DNA of 64,000 nt from Catellatospora sp. IY07-71 (GCF_018326265.1 NZ_AP023360.1:8057001-8121000), one strand, 5' to 3'; numbered from the stretch's first letter, positions 23,495-32,552 are shown. The notes: a model not told the origin generated them from the sequence alone. Translations and numbers: made by a program.

Positions 23495-25294
23495 TCAGCG
23501 GGTTTGTTCAAGCCAGCTGGCGTAGAGCTTGGCGTAGATGGAGTCGGCTTGGGTGATCAGGGTTTCGTGGGGGCCGCGCTGGACTACCACGCCCTTGTCG
23601 ACGACGAGGACCTCGTCGGCGGACTGGGCGGTGGAGAGGCGGTGGGCGATGGCGACCGTGGTGCGGCCGCGGGTGACCGCGTCGAGGGTGCGCTGGAGGC
23701 GGACCTCGGTGGCGGGGTCAACGGCGCTGGTGGCCTCGTCGAGGACGAGGAGGTCGGGATCGGCTACGTAGGCGCGGACCAGGGCGACCAGTTGGCGCTC
23801 GCCGACGCTGAGGGCCTCGCCGCGTTCGCCGACGGGGGTCTGCAGGCCGTGGGCCAGGCCCTGGACCCAGTCGTGCAGGCCCAGGTCGGTGAAGGCGCGT
23901 TCGAGGTCGTCGTCGGACAGGCCGGGCTTGGCGAAGCGGACGTTCTCGGCGATGGTGGCGTCGAACAGGAAGCCGTCCTGCGGCACCATCACCACGCGGC
24001 TGCGCAGCGAGCTGAAGCGCACGTCGGTGAGCGAGGTGCCGGACAGCAGCACCCGGCCCTCGGACGGGTCCATCAGGCGGGTCAGCAGCTTGGCGAACGT
24101 GGTCTTGCCGCTGCCGGTCTCCCCGACCACGGCGACCTTGGTCTTGGCCGCGATGTCGAGATGCACGTCGTGCAGCACCCGCGGGCCGGGCGCGCCGTCC
24201 ACCGGGTAGCTGAAGCTGACGTGCTCGAAGCTCACGTCCAGCGGGCCGGGCGGCAGGTCGACGCCGTGCTCGGCCGGGTCGGCGACGTCGGGCTCGAGGT
24301 CGGCCACGTCGAGCAGCCGCCGCCAGCCCGCGACCGCGTTCTGCGCCTCGTTGAGCACCTCGGTGGCGATCTGCACGGGCTGGATGAACAGGGTCACCAG
24401 GAACAGGTACGCCGTCATCTCGCCCAGGGTGATCTGCCCGGCCACGCCGAGCTTCACGCCCACGACCACCACCGCGGCCAGCGCCACCGCCGCCGCGATC
24501 TCGCCGGTGGAGAAGCTGGTCACGCTGATGCTCAGGGCGCGGCGCTGGGCCCGCTGGTAGTCGTCGATGGTCTCGGACAGCTTCGCGCCGCTGCGCGCCG
24601 AGATGCCGTACGCCCGGATCACCGGGGCGCCGACCACGGATTCGGAGATGGCGCCAAGCATCACGCCGATGCGCCGGCGGCTCACCTGGTACGCCTCGGC
24701 CAGCCGCTTCTGGAACGACTTGATCACGATCACGGCGGGCACGAACGCGGCCAGCACCACCAGCGTGAGCTGCCACGAGTAGACGGCCATGACGATGGTG
24801 GTGACCACCAGCTGGCCGCCGTTGACCATGAGGATCACACCGCCCCACTGGATGAACTGCGTGATCGAGTCGACGTCGCTGGTCACCCGGGACACCATGG
24901 TGCCGCGCCGCTCCGACTGCTGGTGCAGCATCGACAGGTCGTGGATGTGGCGGAAGGTGCGCACCCGGATGTTGGCCAGCGCGGTCTCGCTGACCGTGAA
25001 CAGCCGCCGCATCATGAGGTAGCCGCAGGTCGTGGTGATCACCAGGATCGCCGCGGTGATCGCCACGACGGTGGCCACGACCCCCATGTCCAGGTGGCCG
25101 GTCTGCACGCCCAGGCCCTTGTCGATGCCCTGCTGCACGGCGACCGGCACCGCCGCCCGCCCGATCATCGCGATCAGCGCCAGCCCCAGCGTGCCCGCCA
25201 GGCCCGCCTTGAGCTCCGGCGACATCGCGAACCCGCGCCGGAACGTCGCCCACGCCGACTCGTGCCTGCCTTCCGAGATGGCCCCCGCGGTCAC
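23495..25294 (-). CDS. Heterodimeric ABC exporter, half with canonical ATPase residues
   Basis: 599 residues: an N-terminal six-helix exporter domain (about 25-310) and a C-terminal ATPase. Walker A is GETGSGKTT, Walker B is LLVLDEATSAVD with the catalytic Glu, and the H-loop His is in AIAHRLS. The signature motif is degenerate (LSVGERQ instead of LSGGQ). With its partner upstream it should form a TM287/288- or BmrCD-like heterodimer with one active and one degenerate site, exporting an unknown drug or lipid. The GTG start overlaps the stop of the 25-codon bridge frame by 4 bp. Confidence 0.92.
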   Translation of the reverse strand: MTAGAISEGRHESAWATFRRGFAMSPELKAGLAGTLGLALIAMIGRAAVPVAVQQGIDKGLGVQTGHLDMGVVATVVAITAAILVITTTCGYLMMRRLFTVSETALANIRVRTFRHIHDLSMLHQQSERRGTMVSRVTSDVDSITQFIQWGGVILMVNGGQLVVTTIVMAVYSWQLTLVVLAAFVPAVIVIKSFQKRLAEAYQVSRRRIGVMLGAISESVVGAPVIRAYGISARSGAKLSETIDDYQRAQRRALSISVTSFSTGEIAAAVALAAVVVVGVKLGVAGQITLGEMTAYLFLVTLFIQPVQIATEVLNEAQNAVAGWRRLLDVADLEPDVADPAEHGVDLPPGPLDVSFEHVSFSYPVDGAPGPRVLHDVHLDIAAKTKVAVVGETGSGKTTFAKLLTRLMDPSEGRVLLSGTSLTDVRFSSLRSRVVMVPQDGFLFDATIAENVRFAKPGLSDDDLERAFTDLGLHDWVQGLAHGLQTPVGERGEALSVGERQLVALVRAYVADPDLLVLDEATSAVDPATEVRLQRTLDAVTRGRTTVAIAHRLSTAQSADEVLVVDKGVVVQRGPHETLITQADSIYAKLYASWLEQTR

Positions 25295-25368
25295 GCCGTC
25301 GCCCCGCTTCGCGCCGCGCCGACGTGACTTTCACGTTGCCGTCGCGTTCGCTCGCTGCGCTCGCTCAC
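25291..25368 (-). CDS. 25-codon bridging frame between ABC exporter genes
   Basis: A GTG-started frame of 25 codons (VSERSERTRRQRESHVGAA...) fills the gap exactly. Its start overlaps the stop of the upstream ABC gene (GTGA) and its stop overlaps the GTG of the downstream one (GTGA). The first 24 bases are a SERSER sequence of a kind also found near 63030-63120. It most likely acts as a translational coupling bridge rather than coding a functional peptide. Confidence 0.45.
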   Translation of the reverse strand: MSERSERTRRQRESHVGAARSGATA

Positions 25369-27230
25369 GCTGCAACTCCTTCCTCGACAGAGGTCTCCGC
25401 GTCGCCGTCGGCGTCGTAGACGTGCTCCCGCTCGCGTTCCTCCTCGGCCTTCTCGTACGCCGTGACCAGCTCGATGTAGCCGGGCACACTCGCCAGCAGC
25501 TGCTCGTGCGTGCCGGACGCGACCACGCGGCCGGACTCGATGTATACGACCTCGTCGGCCAGCGCGATGGTGGCCCGGCGGTACGCCACCACGAGGATCG
25601 TGGTCGCCTGGGCCGCGCCGCGCAGGGAGGCGAGGATGCGGGCCTCCACCCGCGGGTCGACGGCGCTGGTCGCGTCGTCGAGCACGAGCAGCCGGGGCCG
25701 GCCCGCCAGCGCGCGGGCCAGGGTCAGCCGCTGCCGCTGGCCGCCCGACAGCGAGGTGCCCCGCTCGCCGAGCTGCGTGTCCAGCTCCTCCGGCAGCCGC
25801 GCGACGAACGTGTCGGCCTGTGCGGTGGCCAGCGCGTGCCGCACCCGGTCCTCGTCCACGCCGGGCCGGTCGAGACAGACGTTGCCGCGCACCGTGTCGT
25901 CGAAGACGAACGCGATCTGCGGGACGAGCGCGACGGTGTCGGCCAGCGAGGCCGAGGTCAGCGTGCGCGCGTCGGCGCCGTCGAGGCTCACCTGCCCGCC
26001 GTCCGGGTCGAGCAGCCGCGCGGCCAGCGTGGCGATGGTGGACTTGCCGGAGCCGGTCGGCCCGACCAGCGCGACCGTCTTCCCGGCCGGCACGGTGAAG
26101 GTGACGTCGCGCAGCACCGGCTGGCCGGGCTCGTACGCGAAGTCGACGTGCTCGAAGCTCAGGCGCGCGGCGCCCGCGCCGGTGAGCGCCTCGGTGCCGT
26201 ACGGCATCTGCCCGGTGGAGCGCAGCACCTGCTCGACACGATCCCAGCCGGCCACCGAGCGGGGCAGGTCGCCGAGCACCCAGCCGATGGCCCGCACCGG
26301 GAACGCCAGCACGGTGAACAGGAACGTCACCTGCACGAGCTGCTGCAGGTCGATCGCACCGGCGTCCAGCCGCCAGGCGCCGACCAGCAGCGCCAGCAGC
26401 GTGCCCAGGAACGGCAGCGACTCCATGAGCGGGTCGAACAGGCCGCGCAGCCGCCCGACGCTGATCAGGGCGTCGCGCAGCTCGCCCGCGCGGCTCGCGA
26501 AGCGCTGCGTCTCCAGGTCCTCGCGGCCCATGGTCTTGACGACCAGCGCGCCGTCGAAGCTCTCGTGCGCGATCGCCGCGACCTCGGCCCGCATGTGCTG
26601 GGCGCGGGCCTGGCGCGGGGCCATCCGGCGGGAGAAGATCACGTTCATCACGAACAGCACCGGGAAGACGACCAGGCCGACCAGGGCCAGCGCCCAGTCG
26701 ATGGCGAACAGCACGGTCACCGCGACGAACAGCATGAAGACGGTGCCCACGGCGAACGGCAGCGGCGCCACCGGGAACCAGGCCGCCTCGACGTCGGAGT
26801 TCGCGTTGGACAGCAGGGTGCCGGTGGGGTGGCGCTGGTGCCAGGACAGCGGCAGCTGCAGGTAGCGCCGGGTCACCTCGTGGCGGTAGCGGGCCTGCAG
26901 GGCGAACTGCATGAAGCCCGCGCCCAGGCGGCGGCCGAAGATGCCGAACACCCGGCCCACGCCCATGGCGATCAGCACCGTCGCGCACAGCGCGATCGCG
27001 CCGGTGGCGACGTCGCCGCCCGTGGTCGCCGGGGCGACCAGCGTGTCCACCACCCAGCCGACGACCAGCGCCTGGCCGATGACCAGCGCGCCGAACAGGC
27101 AGCTGCCCGTGACGGCCAGGGTGAACCGGCGCGGCTCGTCGCGGATGCCGCGCCACATCACCCGCGCGCCGCGGGCCAGCACGTCACGTCCGGTGATCTC
27201 GGGTTTGGCCCCCGCCTCTTCCCCTGCCAC
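25365..27230 (-). CDS. Heterodimeric ABC exporter, half with degenerate catalytic residues
   Basis: 621 residues with an N-terminal transmembrane domain (about 45-330) and a C-terminal ATPase. Walker A is GPTGSGKST and the signature is the canonical LSGGQRQRL. The residue after Walker B is Asp rather than Glu (LLVLDDATSAVD), and the H-loop His is replaced by Tyr (VVAYRRATIAL). It therefore supplies the good signature motif for the partner's active site and cannot hydrolyse ATP well itself. It is the first gene of the pair. The promoter region holds an interrupted palindrome CGGTAAG-N21-CTTACCG (27253-27287). Confidence 0.92.
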   Translation of the reverse strand: MAGEEAGAKPEITGRDVLARGARVMWRGIRDEPRRFTLAVTGSCLFGALVIGQALVVGWVVDTLVAPATTGGDVATGAIALCATVLIAMGVGRVFGIFGRRLGAGFMQFALQARYRHEVTRRYLQLPLSWHQRHPTGTLLSNANSDVEAAWFPVAPLPFAVGTVFMLFVAVTVLFAIDWALALVGLVVFPVLFVMNVIFSRRMAPRQARAQHMRAEVAAIAHESFDGALVVKTMGREDLETQRFASRAGELRDALISVGRLRGLFDPLMESLPFLGTLLALLVGAWRLDAGAIDLQQLVQVTFLFTVLAFPVRAIGWVLGDLPRSVAGWDRVEQVLRSTGQMPYGTEALTGAGAARLSFEHVDFAYEPGQPVLRDVTFTVPAGKTVALVGPTGSGKSTIATLAARLLDPDGGQVSLDGADARTLTSASLADTVALVPQIAFVFDDTVRGNVCLDRPGVDEDRVRHALATAQADTFVARLPEELDTQLGERGTSLSGGQRQRLTLARALAGRPRLLVLDDATSAVDPRVEARILASLRGAAQATTILVVAYRRATIALADEVVYIESGRVVASGTHEQLLASVPGYIELVTAYEKAEEEREREHVYDADGDAETSVEEGVAA

Positions 27231-27252
27231 TCGTCATCCCCGTTGCTCGGCT

Positions 27253-27287
27253 CGGTAAGTAATTAGCTTGGCTTCCTATCCTTACCG
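27253..27287. promoter_or_regulatory. Interrupted palindrome upstream of ABC exporter pair
   Basis: CGGTAAG (27253-27259) and CTTACCG (27281-27287) are perfect inverse copies 21 bp apart, in the AT-richer divergent region between the exporter and the TIGR03085-like gene. It is a possible regulator site; no regulator gene is adjacent. Confidence 0.35.
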
Positions 27288-27364
27288 AAAGGAACTACCG
27301 CAGGCGAGCGGGTATGCCCTGTGCGGGGCGTCACACCACCGGGCGGATACGTAGGATCGCCGAC

Positions 27365-27997
27365 ATGACCCGGTACGCCTTCGCCGAAAGGCTAGCGCTG
27401 GCCGACCTGATGACGGAGGCCGGACCCGACGCGCCGACGCTGTGCGGCGACTGGACGGTACGCGATCTGCTGGCCCACCTGCTGCTACGGGAGCGGCGGC
27501 TCGACGCGGCAGCCGGCATCCTCATCAAGCGGCTGGCCGGGCGCACCGAGCGGGTGCAGCGCGAGATCGCGGCCGGCGACTTCGGCGCGCTGCTGGAGCA
27601 GCTGCGCACCCCGCCCCGGTGGAGCCCGGCCGGGCTGGCCCCGCTGGACGAGCTGGTGAACCTGTCCGAGATGTTCGTGCACCACGAGGACGTACGCCGC
27701 GCCGTCCCGGGCTGGCTGCCGCGCAAGCTGGAGCCGGGCCTGTCCTCGGCGCTGTGGACGCAGGCCCGCCGCCGGGCCGCGCTGGTGCTGCGGCGCTACC
27801 CGGTGCAGGTGCGGGTGATCGCGCCCGGCCACGGCACGATGGTCGCCGGACGGCCGGGCACCACGCCGGTCAACCTCACCGGCGAGCCGGGCGAGCTGCT
27901 CATGTTCCTGTTCGGGCGGCAGGGGCACGCGCGGGCCAGCGTGGACGGGCCCGCCGCGCACACCGCCCGGCTGCGCGCCGCGCGGCTGGGCGCCTGA
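27365..27997 (+). CDS. TIGR03085-family DinB-fold metal-binding protein
   Basis: 210 residues of the mycothiol-dependent maleylpyruvate-isomerase/DinB-like four-helix fold. LCGDWTVRDLLAHLLLRERR carries the first metal-ligand His, and NLSEMFVHHEDVRRA the others (HHED), typical of the actinobacterial TIGR03085 group. The catalysed reaction is unknown; related enzymes use mycothiol. It has its own promoter region, divergent from the ABC exporter, and no operon partner. The acyl-CoA synthetase gene begins 147 bp downstream. Confidence 0.8.
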   Translation: MTRYAFAERLALADLMTEAGPDAPTLCGDWTVRDLLAHLLLRERRLDAAAGILIKRLAGRTERVQREIAAGDFGALLEQLRTPPRWSPAGLAPLDELVNLSEMFVHHEDVRRAVPGWLPRKLEPGLSSALWTQARRRAALVLRRYPVQVRVIAPGHGTMVAGRPGTTPVNLTGEPGELLMFLFGRQGHARASVDGPAAHTARLRAARLGA

Positions 27998-28073
27998 GCC
28001 TCGGATCAGCGGCAGCCCACCCGGCCAGGGCAGAAAGATCTTCCCGAGGGGTTCCCACTACCCGTCAGCAGCA

Positions 28074-28087
28074 TTACCCTTCGGTAA
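28074..28087. promoter_or_regulatory. Short palindrome upstream of acyl-CoA synthetase gene
   Basis: TTACC-cttc-GGTAA, 58 bp before the start codon. It resembles a small repressor operator and shares the TTACCG half-site with the palindrome at 27253-27287. Functional evidence is lacking. Confidence 0.3.
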
Positions 28088-28144
28088 CACCCAAGTTAAA
28101 CGTGTCCCCCGTCACTCTTGCCTACCCCCAAGGCGGCCTGACTT

Positions 28145-29968
28145 ATGACCATCAACGTGCCTTACCGGTCCATCCCGGACATGTTCCTGCAGCGCGTCGC
28201 CGCCTCGCCGGACGCGCGCGCCTTCGGCGCCCCCGACGCGAACGACGCGCCGGTCTGGTACACCTGGGCCCAGATCGCCGACCGGGCCAAGGCGATCGCC
28301 GCCGGCCTGACCACGCTGGGGATCGGCCGCGAAGACCGCGTCGCCATCCTGGCGAACACCCGCCTCGACTGGATCGTCGCCGACCTGGGCATCATGTGCT
28401 CGGGCGCGGCCACCACGACGGTCTACCCGACCACCGAGCCCGAGGACGCCTGCTTCATCGTGGCCGACTCCGGCTCCAAGGTGCTCATCGCGGAGAACCC
28501 GGCACAGGCCGCGAAGATGAGCCCCGCCGCGGTGCCGACGCTGACCCACGTCATCCTGATCGACGGCGCGGCCGACCCCGCCGCGGCGATCCCGCAGCTC
28601 ACCCTCGCCGAGCTGGAGCGGCGCGGCGCCGAGGTGCTGGCCGGGCAGCCGACCCTGGTCGACGACCTGGTCGCCGCCATCGAGCCGGACGGCCTGGCCA
28701 CCCTGATCTACACCTCCGGCACCACGGGCCGCCCGAAGGGCGTCGAGCTGCTGCACCGCGGCTGGTGCTGGGAGGGCGTGGCGCAGTCCGACGTGGGCGT
28801 GCTGCTCCCGAGCGACCTGCAGTTCCTCTGGCTGCCGCTGTCGCACTCGTTCGGCAAGACGCTGATCTGCGGCATCATCCACGTGGGTGTGCCGACCTAC
28901 GTCGACGGCCGGGTCGAGAAGATCATCGACAACCTGAGCCTGATCCGGCCGACGCTGATGTGCGCCGCGCCGCGCATCTTCGAGAAGGTCTACAACAAGG
29001 TGGTCACCCAGGCCACCTCGGCCGGCGGGCTCAAGGCGAAGATCTTCGCCTGGGCGCTGCGGACCGGCCGCGCGAAGGTCGCCCTGGAGCAGGCCGGCAA
29101 GCCGGTCCCCGGCGGGCTCATGCGCAAGTACGGCATCGCGCACAAGCTGGTGTTCAGCAAGCTGCACGCGCGCCTGGGCGGCAACATCCGCTACATGGTG
29201 TCCGGCTCGGCCGCGCTGTCCGTGCCGATCGCGGAGTTCTTCGCGGCGGCGGGCCTGCCCATCTCCGAGGGCTACGGCCTGACCGAGTCCAGCGCCGGCA
29301 ACTTCGTCAACCGGCCCGGCCAGCTGAAGATCGGCACGGTCGGCCAGGCGCTGGCCGACCTGCAGGTGCGCATCGACACCGACGGCGAGGTGCTGCTGCG
29401 CGGCGCGCCGGTGATGCGCGGCTACCACAACCTGCCGGCCGAGACGGCGAGCGTGTTCACCGAGGACGGCTTCTTCCGCACCGGGGACATCGGCGAGCTG
29501 GACGCCGACGGCTTCCTGAAGATCACGGACCGCAAGAAGGACCTGGTCAAGACGTCCGGCGGCAAGTACATCGCGCCGAGCCACATCGAGGGGCTGTTCA
29601 AGGCGCTGTGCCCGTACACCTCGCAGGTGCTGGTCATCGGCAACGCCCGCAACTACTGCACGATGCTGGTGACCCTCGACCCCGAGGCGATCGTCGGCTG
29701 GGCCGCAGGCACCTCGGTGGAGGGCCGCCCCTACGACGAGATCGTCGGCTCGGCCGAGGCCGTCGCCATGGTGCAGGGGCACGTGGACGAGCTGAACGCG
29801 AAGCTCAACCGCTGGGAGACCATCAAGAAGTTCACCATCCTGCCGCGCGACCTGACCATCGAGCACGGAGAGATCACCCCCTCGATGAAGCTGAAGCGAC
29901 GCACGGTGGAGACCAATTTCTCGTCGGAAATCGAGAGAATGTACGAGGGTTCCCTCGTCGAAATCTGA
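28145..29968 (+). CDS. Long-chain acyl-CoA synthetase (FadD15-like)
   Basis: 607-residue ANL-superfamily ligase that activates a fatty acid via an acyl-adenylate to acyl-CoA. The P-loop is LIYTSGTTGRPKGVEL (about 189-204), A4-A5 is SEGYGLTESSAG, and FFRTGDIGELDADGFLKITDRKKD is the hinge region. The C-terminal catalytic Lys is expected in ITPSMKLKRRTV. Length and motifs match the cytosolic FadD15/long-chain class. It is transcribed alone and closed by a clear rho-independent terminator. It lies ~5 kb from the polyketide genes and is more likely lipid metabolism than part of the cluster. Confidence 0.92.
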   Translation: MTINVPYRSIPDMFLQRVAASPDARAFGAPDANDAPVWYTWAQIADRAKAIAAGLTTLGIGREDRVAILANTRLDWIVADLGIMCSGAATTTVYPTTEPEDACFIVADSGSKVLIAENPAQAAKMSPAAVPTLTHVILIDGAADPAAAIPQLTLAELERRGAEVLAGQPTLVDDLVAAIEPDGLATLIYTSGTTGRPKGVELLHRGWCWEGVAQSDVGVLLPSDLQFLWLPLSHSFGKTLICGIIHVGVPTYVDGRVEKIIDNLSLIRPTLMCAAPRIFEKVYNKVVTQATSAGGLKAKIFAWALRTGRAKVALEQAGKPVPGGLMRKYGIAHKLVFSKLHARLGGNIRYMVSGSAALSVPIAEFFAAAGLPISEGYGLTESSAGNFVNRPGQLKIGTVGQALADLQVRIDTDGEVLLRGAPVMRGYHNLPAETASVFTEDGFFRTGDIGELDADGFLKITDRKKDLVKTSGGKYIAPSHIEGLFKALCPYTSQVLVIGNARNYCTMLVTLDPEAIVGWAAGTSVEGRPYDEIVGSAEAVAMVQGHVDELNAKLNRWETIKKFTILPRDLTIEHGEITPSMKLKRRTVETNFSSEIERMYEGSLVEI

Positions 29969-30002
29969 CCCGGCGAGGGTTGCTCGTTCCCACGAGTGAG
30001 GT

Positions 30003-30038
30003 ACGCAGGGGCGGCCACAAGCCGCCCCTGCGTTTTTG
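30003..30038 (+). terminator. Rho-independent terminator of acyl-CoA synthetase gene
   Basis: A perfect 13-bp stem ACGCAGGGGCGGC / GCCGCCCCTGCGT with a 5-base loop (cacaa), followed directly by a T run, 34 bp after the stop codon. Confidence 0.9.
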
Positions 30039-30045
30039 TGCGCGC

Positions 30046-30097
30046 AAGGAAGGGCACCTTCTTAACGCTTTCCGTAGTAGAAGGGCACCTTCTTAAC
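30046..30097 (+). repeat. Family A palindromic element, copy A2
   Basis: A 52-bp copy (AAGGAAGGGCACCTTCTTAAC at one end, CACCTTCTTAAC at the other) just beyond the terminator hairpin, in the convergent gap between the acyl-CoA synthetase and MocR genes. Here the second arm is a direct rather than inverted version. Confidence 0.85.
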
Positions 30098-30133
30098 CTC
30101 CGCAGCTCGCGGCTCGCCGGCCGCCACCGCGTT

Positions 30134-30194
30134 GATCGCCGTCTCGTGTCAGAAAGCGTGGCTCAGCCATAGGTTCTGACACGAGACAGCGATC
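30134..30194 (+). repeat. Family B palindromic element, copy B4
   Basis: A 61-bp copy with ends GATCGCCGTCTCGTGTC and GACACGAGACAGCGATC, 36 bp from A2. The rest of this 327-bp gap (30195-30295) shows nothing recognisable. Confidence 0.85.
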
Positions 30195-30295
30195 AAGCCT
30201 GGTGTCCGCAAGTCGATCAGGCAGTTGTGGACGCGACACGCCGTCGAGCACGCCCATAAGTTCATGATCGACCGCGCGGGAGGGGGTCGGGCGGG

Positions 30296-31747
30296 TCAGG
30301 CGATGAGGGCGGGCTCGCTCCACTGCGGACGGCCGGTGCGGTCCAGGTCGTAGCGGGCGGCGGCGATCCGGCGGACGCCCTCGACCAGCTCGGGGACCGG
30401 CTGGGTGAACGGCAGCCGGATGAAGCGCTCCAGGGTGCCGTCCACCCCGAACCGGGGACCGGGCGCCAGCCGCACGCCCAGCGGCTCCACCGCTCGGGCC
30501 AGCGCGCTGGACACCGGGCCGTCCAGCTCGGCCCACAGCGTCACCCCGCCCGAGGGCACGGTGATCCGCCAGCTCGGCAGGTGCTCGCGTACGGCGTCGA
30601 CCAGCGCGTCGCGCTGCGCGGCGAGCTGCGCGCGGCGAGCCGGGATGACCTCACCGGAGCGGGCCAGCAGCCGGACCGCGACGAGCTGGTCCAGCACCGG
30701 CCCCGCGGTGTCGACGCCGACCCGCACCGCGGCCAGCCGCTGCACGATGGGCGCCGCGGCGCGGATCCAGCCGACCCGCAGCCCGCCCCAGAACGGCTTG
30801 CTCATGCCGCCGATGGTCAGCACCCGGCCGTGCCGGTCGAACGAGGCCACCGCGGGCGGCATCGGCTGGCCGTCCAGCGCCAGGTCCACGAACGACTCGT
30901 CGATGACCAGGTCGGTGCCGGTGCGCTGCGCGGTGGCGACCAGCTGCTCGCGCAGCGCGGGGGGCATCAGGTGCCCGGTCGGGTTGTGGAACTCGGGGAT
31001 CAGGTACGCCAGGCTCGGCCGGGTCTGCCGCAGCGCGCCGAGCAGCAGCTCGGCGTCCCAGCCCGCCTCGTCCAGGCCGTGCGTGCTGATCCGGGCCCGC
31101 CGCCCGGCGAGCGCGGCCAGCGCGTTCGGGTAGGTCGGCGACTCGACCAGCACCGACGCGCCGACCGGCACCTGCAGCCGCAGGATCAGGTCCAGCGCGT
31201 GCAGCACGCCGTTGGTGATCATGATCTGCTCGGGGCTGGTGGCCAGGCCGCGCTCGCTGTAGTAGTCGGCGACGGCCTCGCGCAGCTCGGTGATGCCGCT
31301 CGGGTGGTAGCCCGCGTCGGCCAGGTGGCGCGGCAGGTCCTCGACCGCCTCCCGCGCCGCCGCCAGCATCGGCTCCGGCGCGCCCATCGCCGCGCAGCTC
31401 AGATCGATCAGGTCCAGGTCGTCGTCGGCCATCCACAGACCGCTGCTCGCGACCCGGTGCCCGTTGGGCAGGGTGGTCCAGCTGCCCGCGCCGCGGCGGC
31501 TGGTCAGGTGGCCGGTCTCGCGCAGCTCGCGGTACGCCGCGCTGACCGTGGTCCGGGAGATCTCCAGCGCCTCGGCCAGCTCCCGCTCGGCGGGCAGCCG
31601 CACGCCCAGCGCCAGCCGGCCGTCGGCGAGCAGGCCGCGCACGGCCGAGGCCAGGGCGGCGTAGTCGGGGCTGCGGCGGCGGGCGGGCAGCGCGTGCCAG
31701 CGCCCGAGCAGCCGGGCGAGCTGCGTGCCGCGTACCGAGACGGACAT
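30296..31747 (-). CDS. MocR-type regulator: GntR wHTH fused to aminotransferase-like domain
   Basis: 483 residues. A GntR winged helix (about 22-90; GVRLPAERELAEALEISRTT then VSAAYRELRETGHLTSRRGAG) is linked to a PLP fold-type I aminotransferase domain (about 120-470). The PLP lysine is expected in IGGMSKPFWGGLRVGW. MocR proteins sense PLP-linked ligands and activate a neighbour. Here the divergent neighbour is a YczE-like membrane protein, the same pairing as YcxD/YczE in Bacillus. Two ATTGGCC repeats lie between the genes and are probably its binding sites. Confidence 0.92.
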   Translation of the reverse strand: MSVSVRGTQLARLLGRWHALPARRRSPDYAALASAVRGLLADGRLALGVRLPAERELAEALEISRTTVSAAYRELRETGHLTSRRGAGSWTTLPNGHRVASSGLWMADDDLDLIDLSCAAMGAPEPMLAAAREAVEDLPRHLADAGYHPSGITELREAVADYYSERGLATSPEQIMITNGVLHALDLILRLQVPVGASVLVESPTYPNALAALAGRRARISTHGLDEAGWDAELLLGALRQTRPSLAYLIPEFHNPTGHLMPPALREQLVATAQRTGTDLVIDESFVDLALDGQPMPPAVASFDRHGRVLTIGGMSKPFWGGLRVGWIRAAAPIVQRLAAVRVGVDTAGPVLDQLVAVRLLARSGEVIPARRAQLAAQRDALVDAVREHLPSWRITVPSGGVTLWAELDGPVSSALARAVEPLGVRLAPGPRFGVDGTLERFIRLPFTQPVPELVEGVRRIAAARYDLDRTGRPQWSEPALIA

Positions 31748-31775
31748 CCTGGCCTCCTGGTCCCCGAGCCCCGTA

Positions 31776-31820
31776 AGGCCACTCCTCCGGGATTGGCCCT
31801 TTCAAGCAGTCCTATTGGCC
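31776..31820. promoter_or_regulatory. MocR-type direct-repeat operator
   Basis: ATTGGCC occurs at 31792-31798 and 31814-31820, exactly 22 bp apart (two helical turns). A related AGGCC block lies at 31776-31780. Direct repeats of this kind between divergent mocR and target genes are the known MocR binding pattern. The second repeat is 15 bp before the yczE-like start. Confidence 0.6.
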
Positions 31821-31835
31821 TCCAGACTGGCAGAC

Positions 31836-32552
31836 ATGACAGGCGCAAGCAAGCCAGTGACGATGCCAATCGATGCGACCCAGCGCCGGGCCGCCCCCAC
31901 CCGCCGACCCGCCCCGATGCCGCTGCGCGAGCGGCTCCCCCGACGCCTGTTCCAGCTCTACGCCGGCCTGGCCGGCTACGGCCTCAGCATCAGCCTGATG
32001 CTGGCCGCGCACCTCGGCAACCAGCCCTGGGACGTGCTACACCAGGGCCTGGCCCACCGGACCGGCCTGAGCGTGGGCACCGTGCTGATCATCGTCGGCG
32101 CACTGGTGCTGCTGTGCTGGATCCCGCTGCGCCAGCGGCCGGGCCTGGGCACCGTCTCCAACATCGTGGTGATCGGCCTGGTCGTGGACGCGGCCAACCA
32201 GGTGCTGCCGCAACCCTCGCACATCGTGACGCGGTGGGCCTTCATGATCGGCGGCATCGTGCTCTGCGGCTTCGCCAGTGGCCTCTACATCGGAGCCAAT
32301 CTCGGCCCCGGCCCGCGCGACGGGCTGATGACCGGGCTCGCCGCCCGCACCTGGTCGCTGCGCGGCTGGCGCACCGTGCTGGAGGTCGGCGTCGTCGTCA
32401 CCGGCGCGCTGCTCGGCGGCACCGTCGGCATCGGCACCGTGCTCTACGCGCTGGCCATCGGCCCGCTGGCCCAGTTCTTCCTGCCCATGCTCACCGTCGC
32501 GCCCCGCGCCCCGCGTACCCCCGCCGCCGTCCCGGAGCCCGCCCCCTGCTGA
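31836..32552 (+). CDS. YczE/YitT-like membrane protein
   Basis: 238 residues with five or six hydrophobic helices beginning at about residue 35 (LYAGLAGYGLSISLMLAAHL). The family signature LGNQPWDVLHQGLA follows, and IGANLGPGPRDGLMTGLAAR appears in the middle. These match YczE-type proteins, putative small-molecule or vitamin transporters controlled by MocR regulators. The N-terminal ~30 residues are basic and Pro-rich. It is divergent from the MocR gene, so its expression is probably activated by that protein. Its substrate is not known. Confidence 0.85.
   Translation: MTGASKPVTMPIDATQRRAAPTRRPAPMPLRERLPRRLFQLYAGLAGYGLSISLMLAAHLGNQPWDVLHQGLAHRTGLSVGTVLIIVGALVLLCWIPLRQRPGLGTVSNIVVIGLVVDAANQVLPQPSHIVTRWAFMIGGIVLCGFASGLYIGANLGPGPRDGLMTGLAARTWSLRGWRTVLEVGVVVTGALLGGTVGIGTVLYALAIGPLAQFFLPMLTVAPRAPRTPAAVPEPAPC

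Noticed and set aside
28145-29968. FadD15-like acyl-CoA synthetase as part of the PKS cluster
   Set aside because: It is 5 kb away, beyond the MocR and ScyD-like genes, has its own terminator and no SARP repeats; housekeeping lipid use is simpler.
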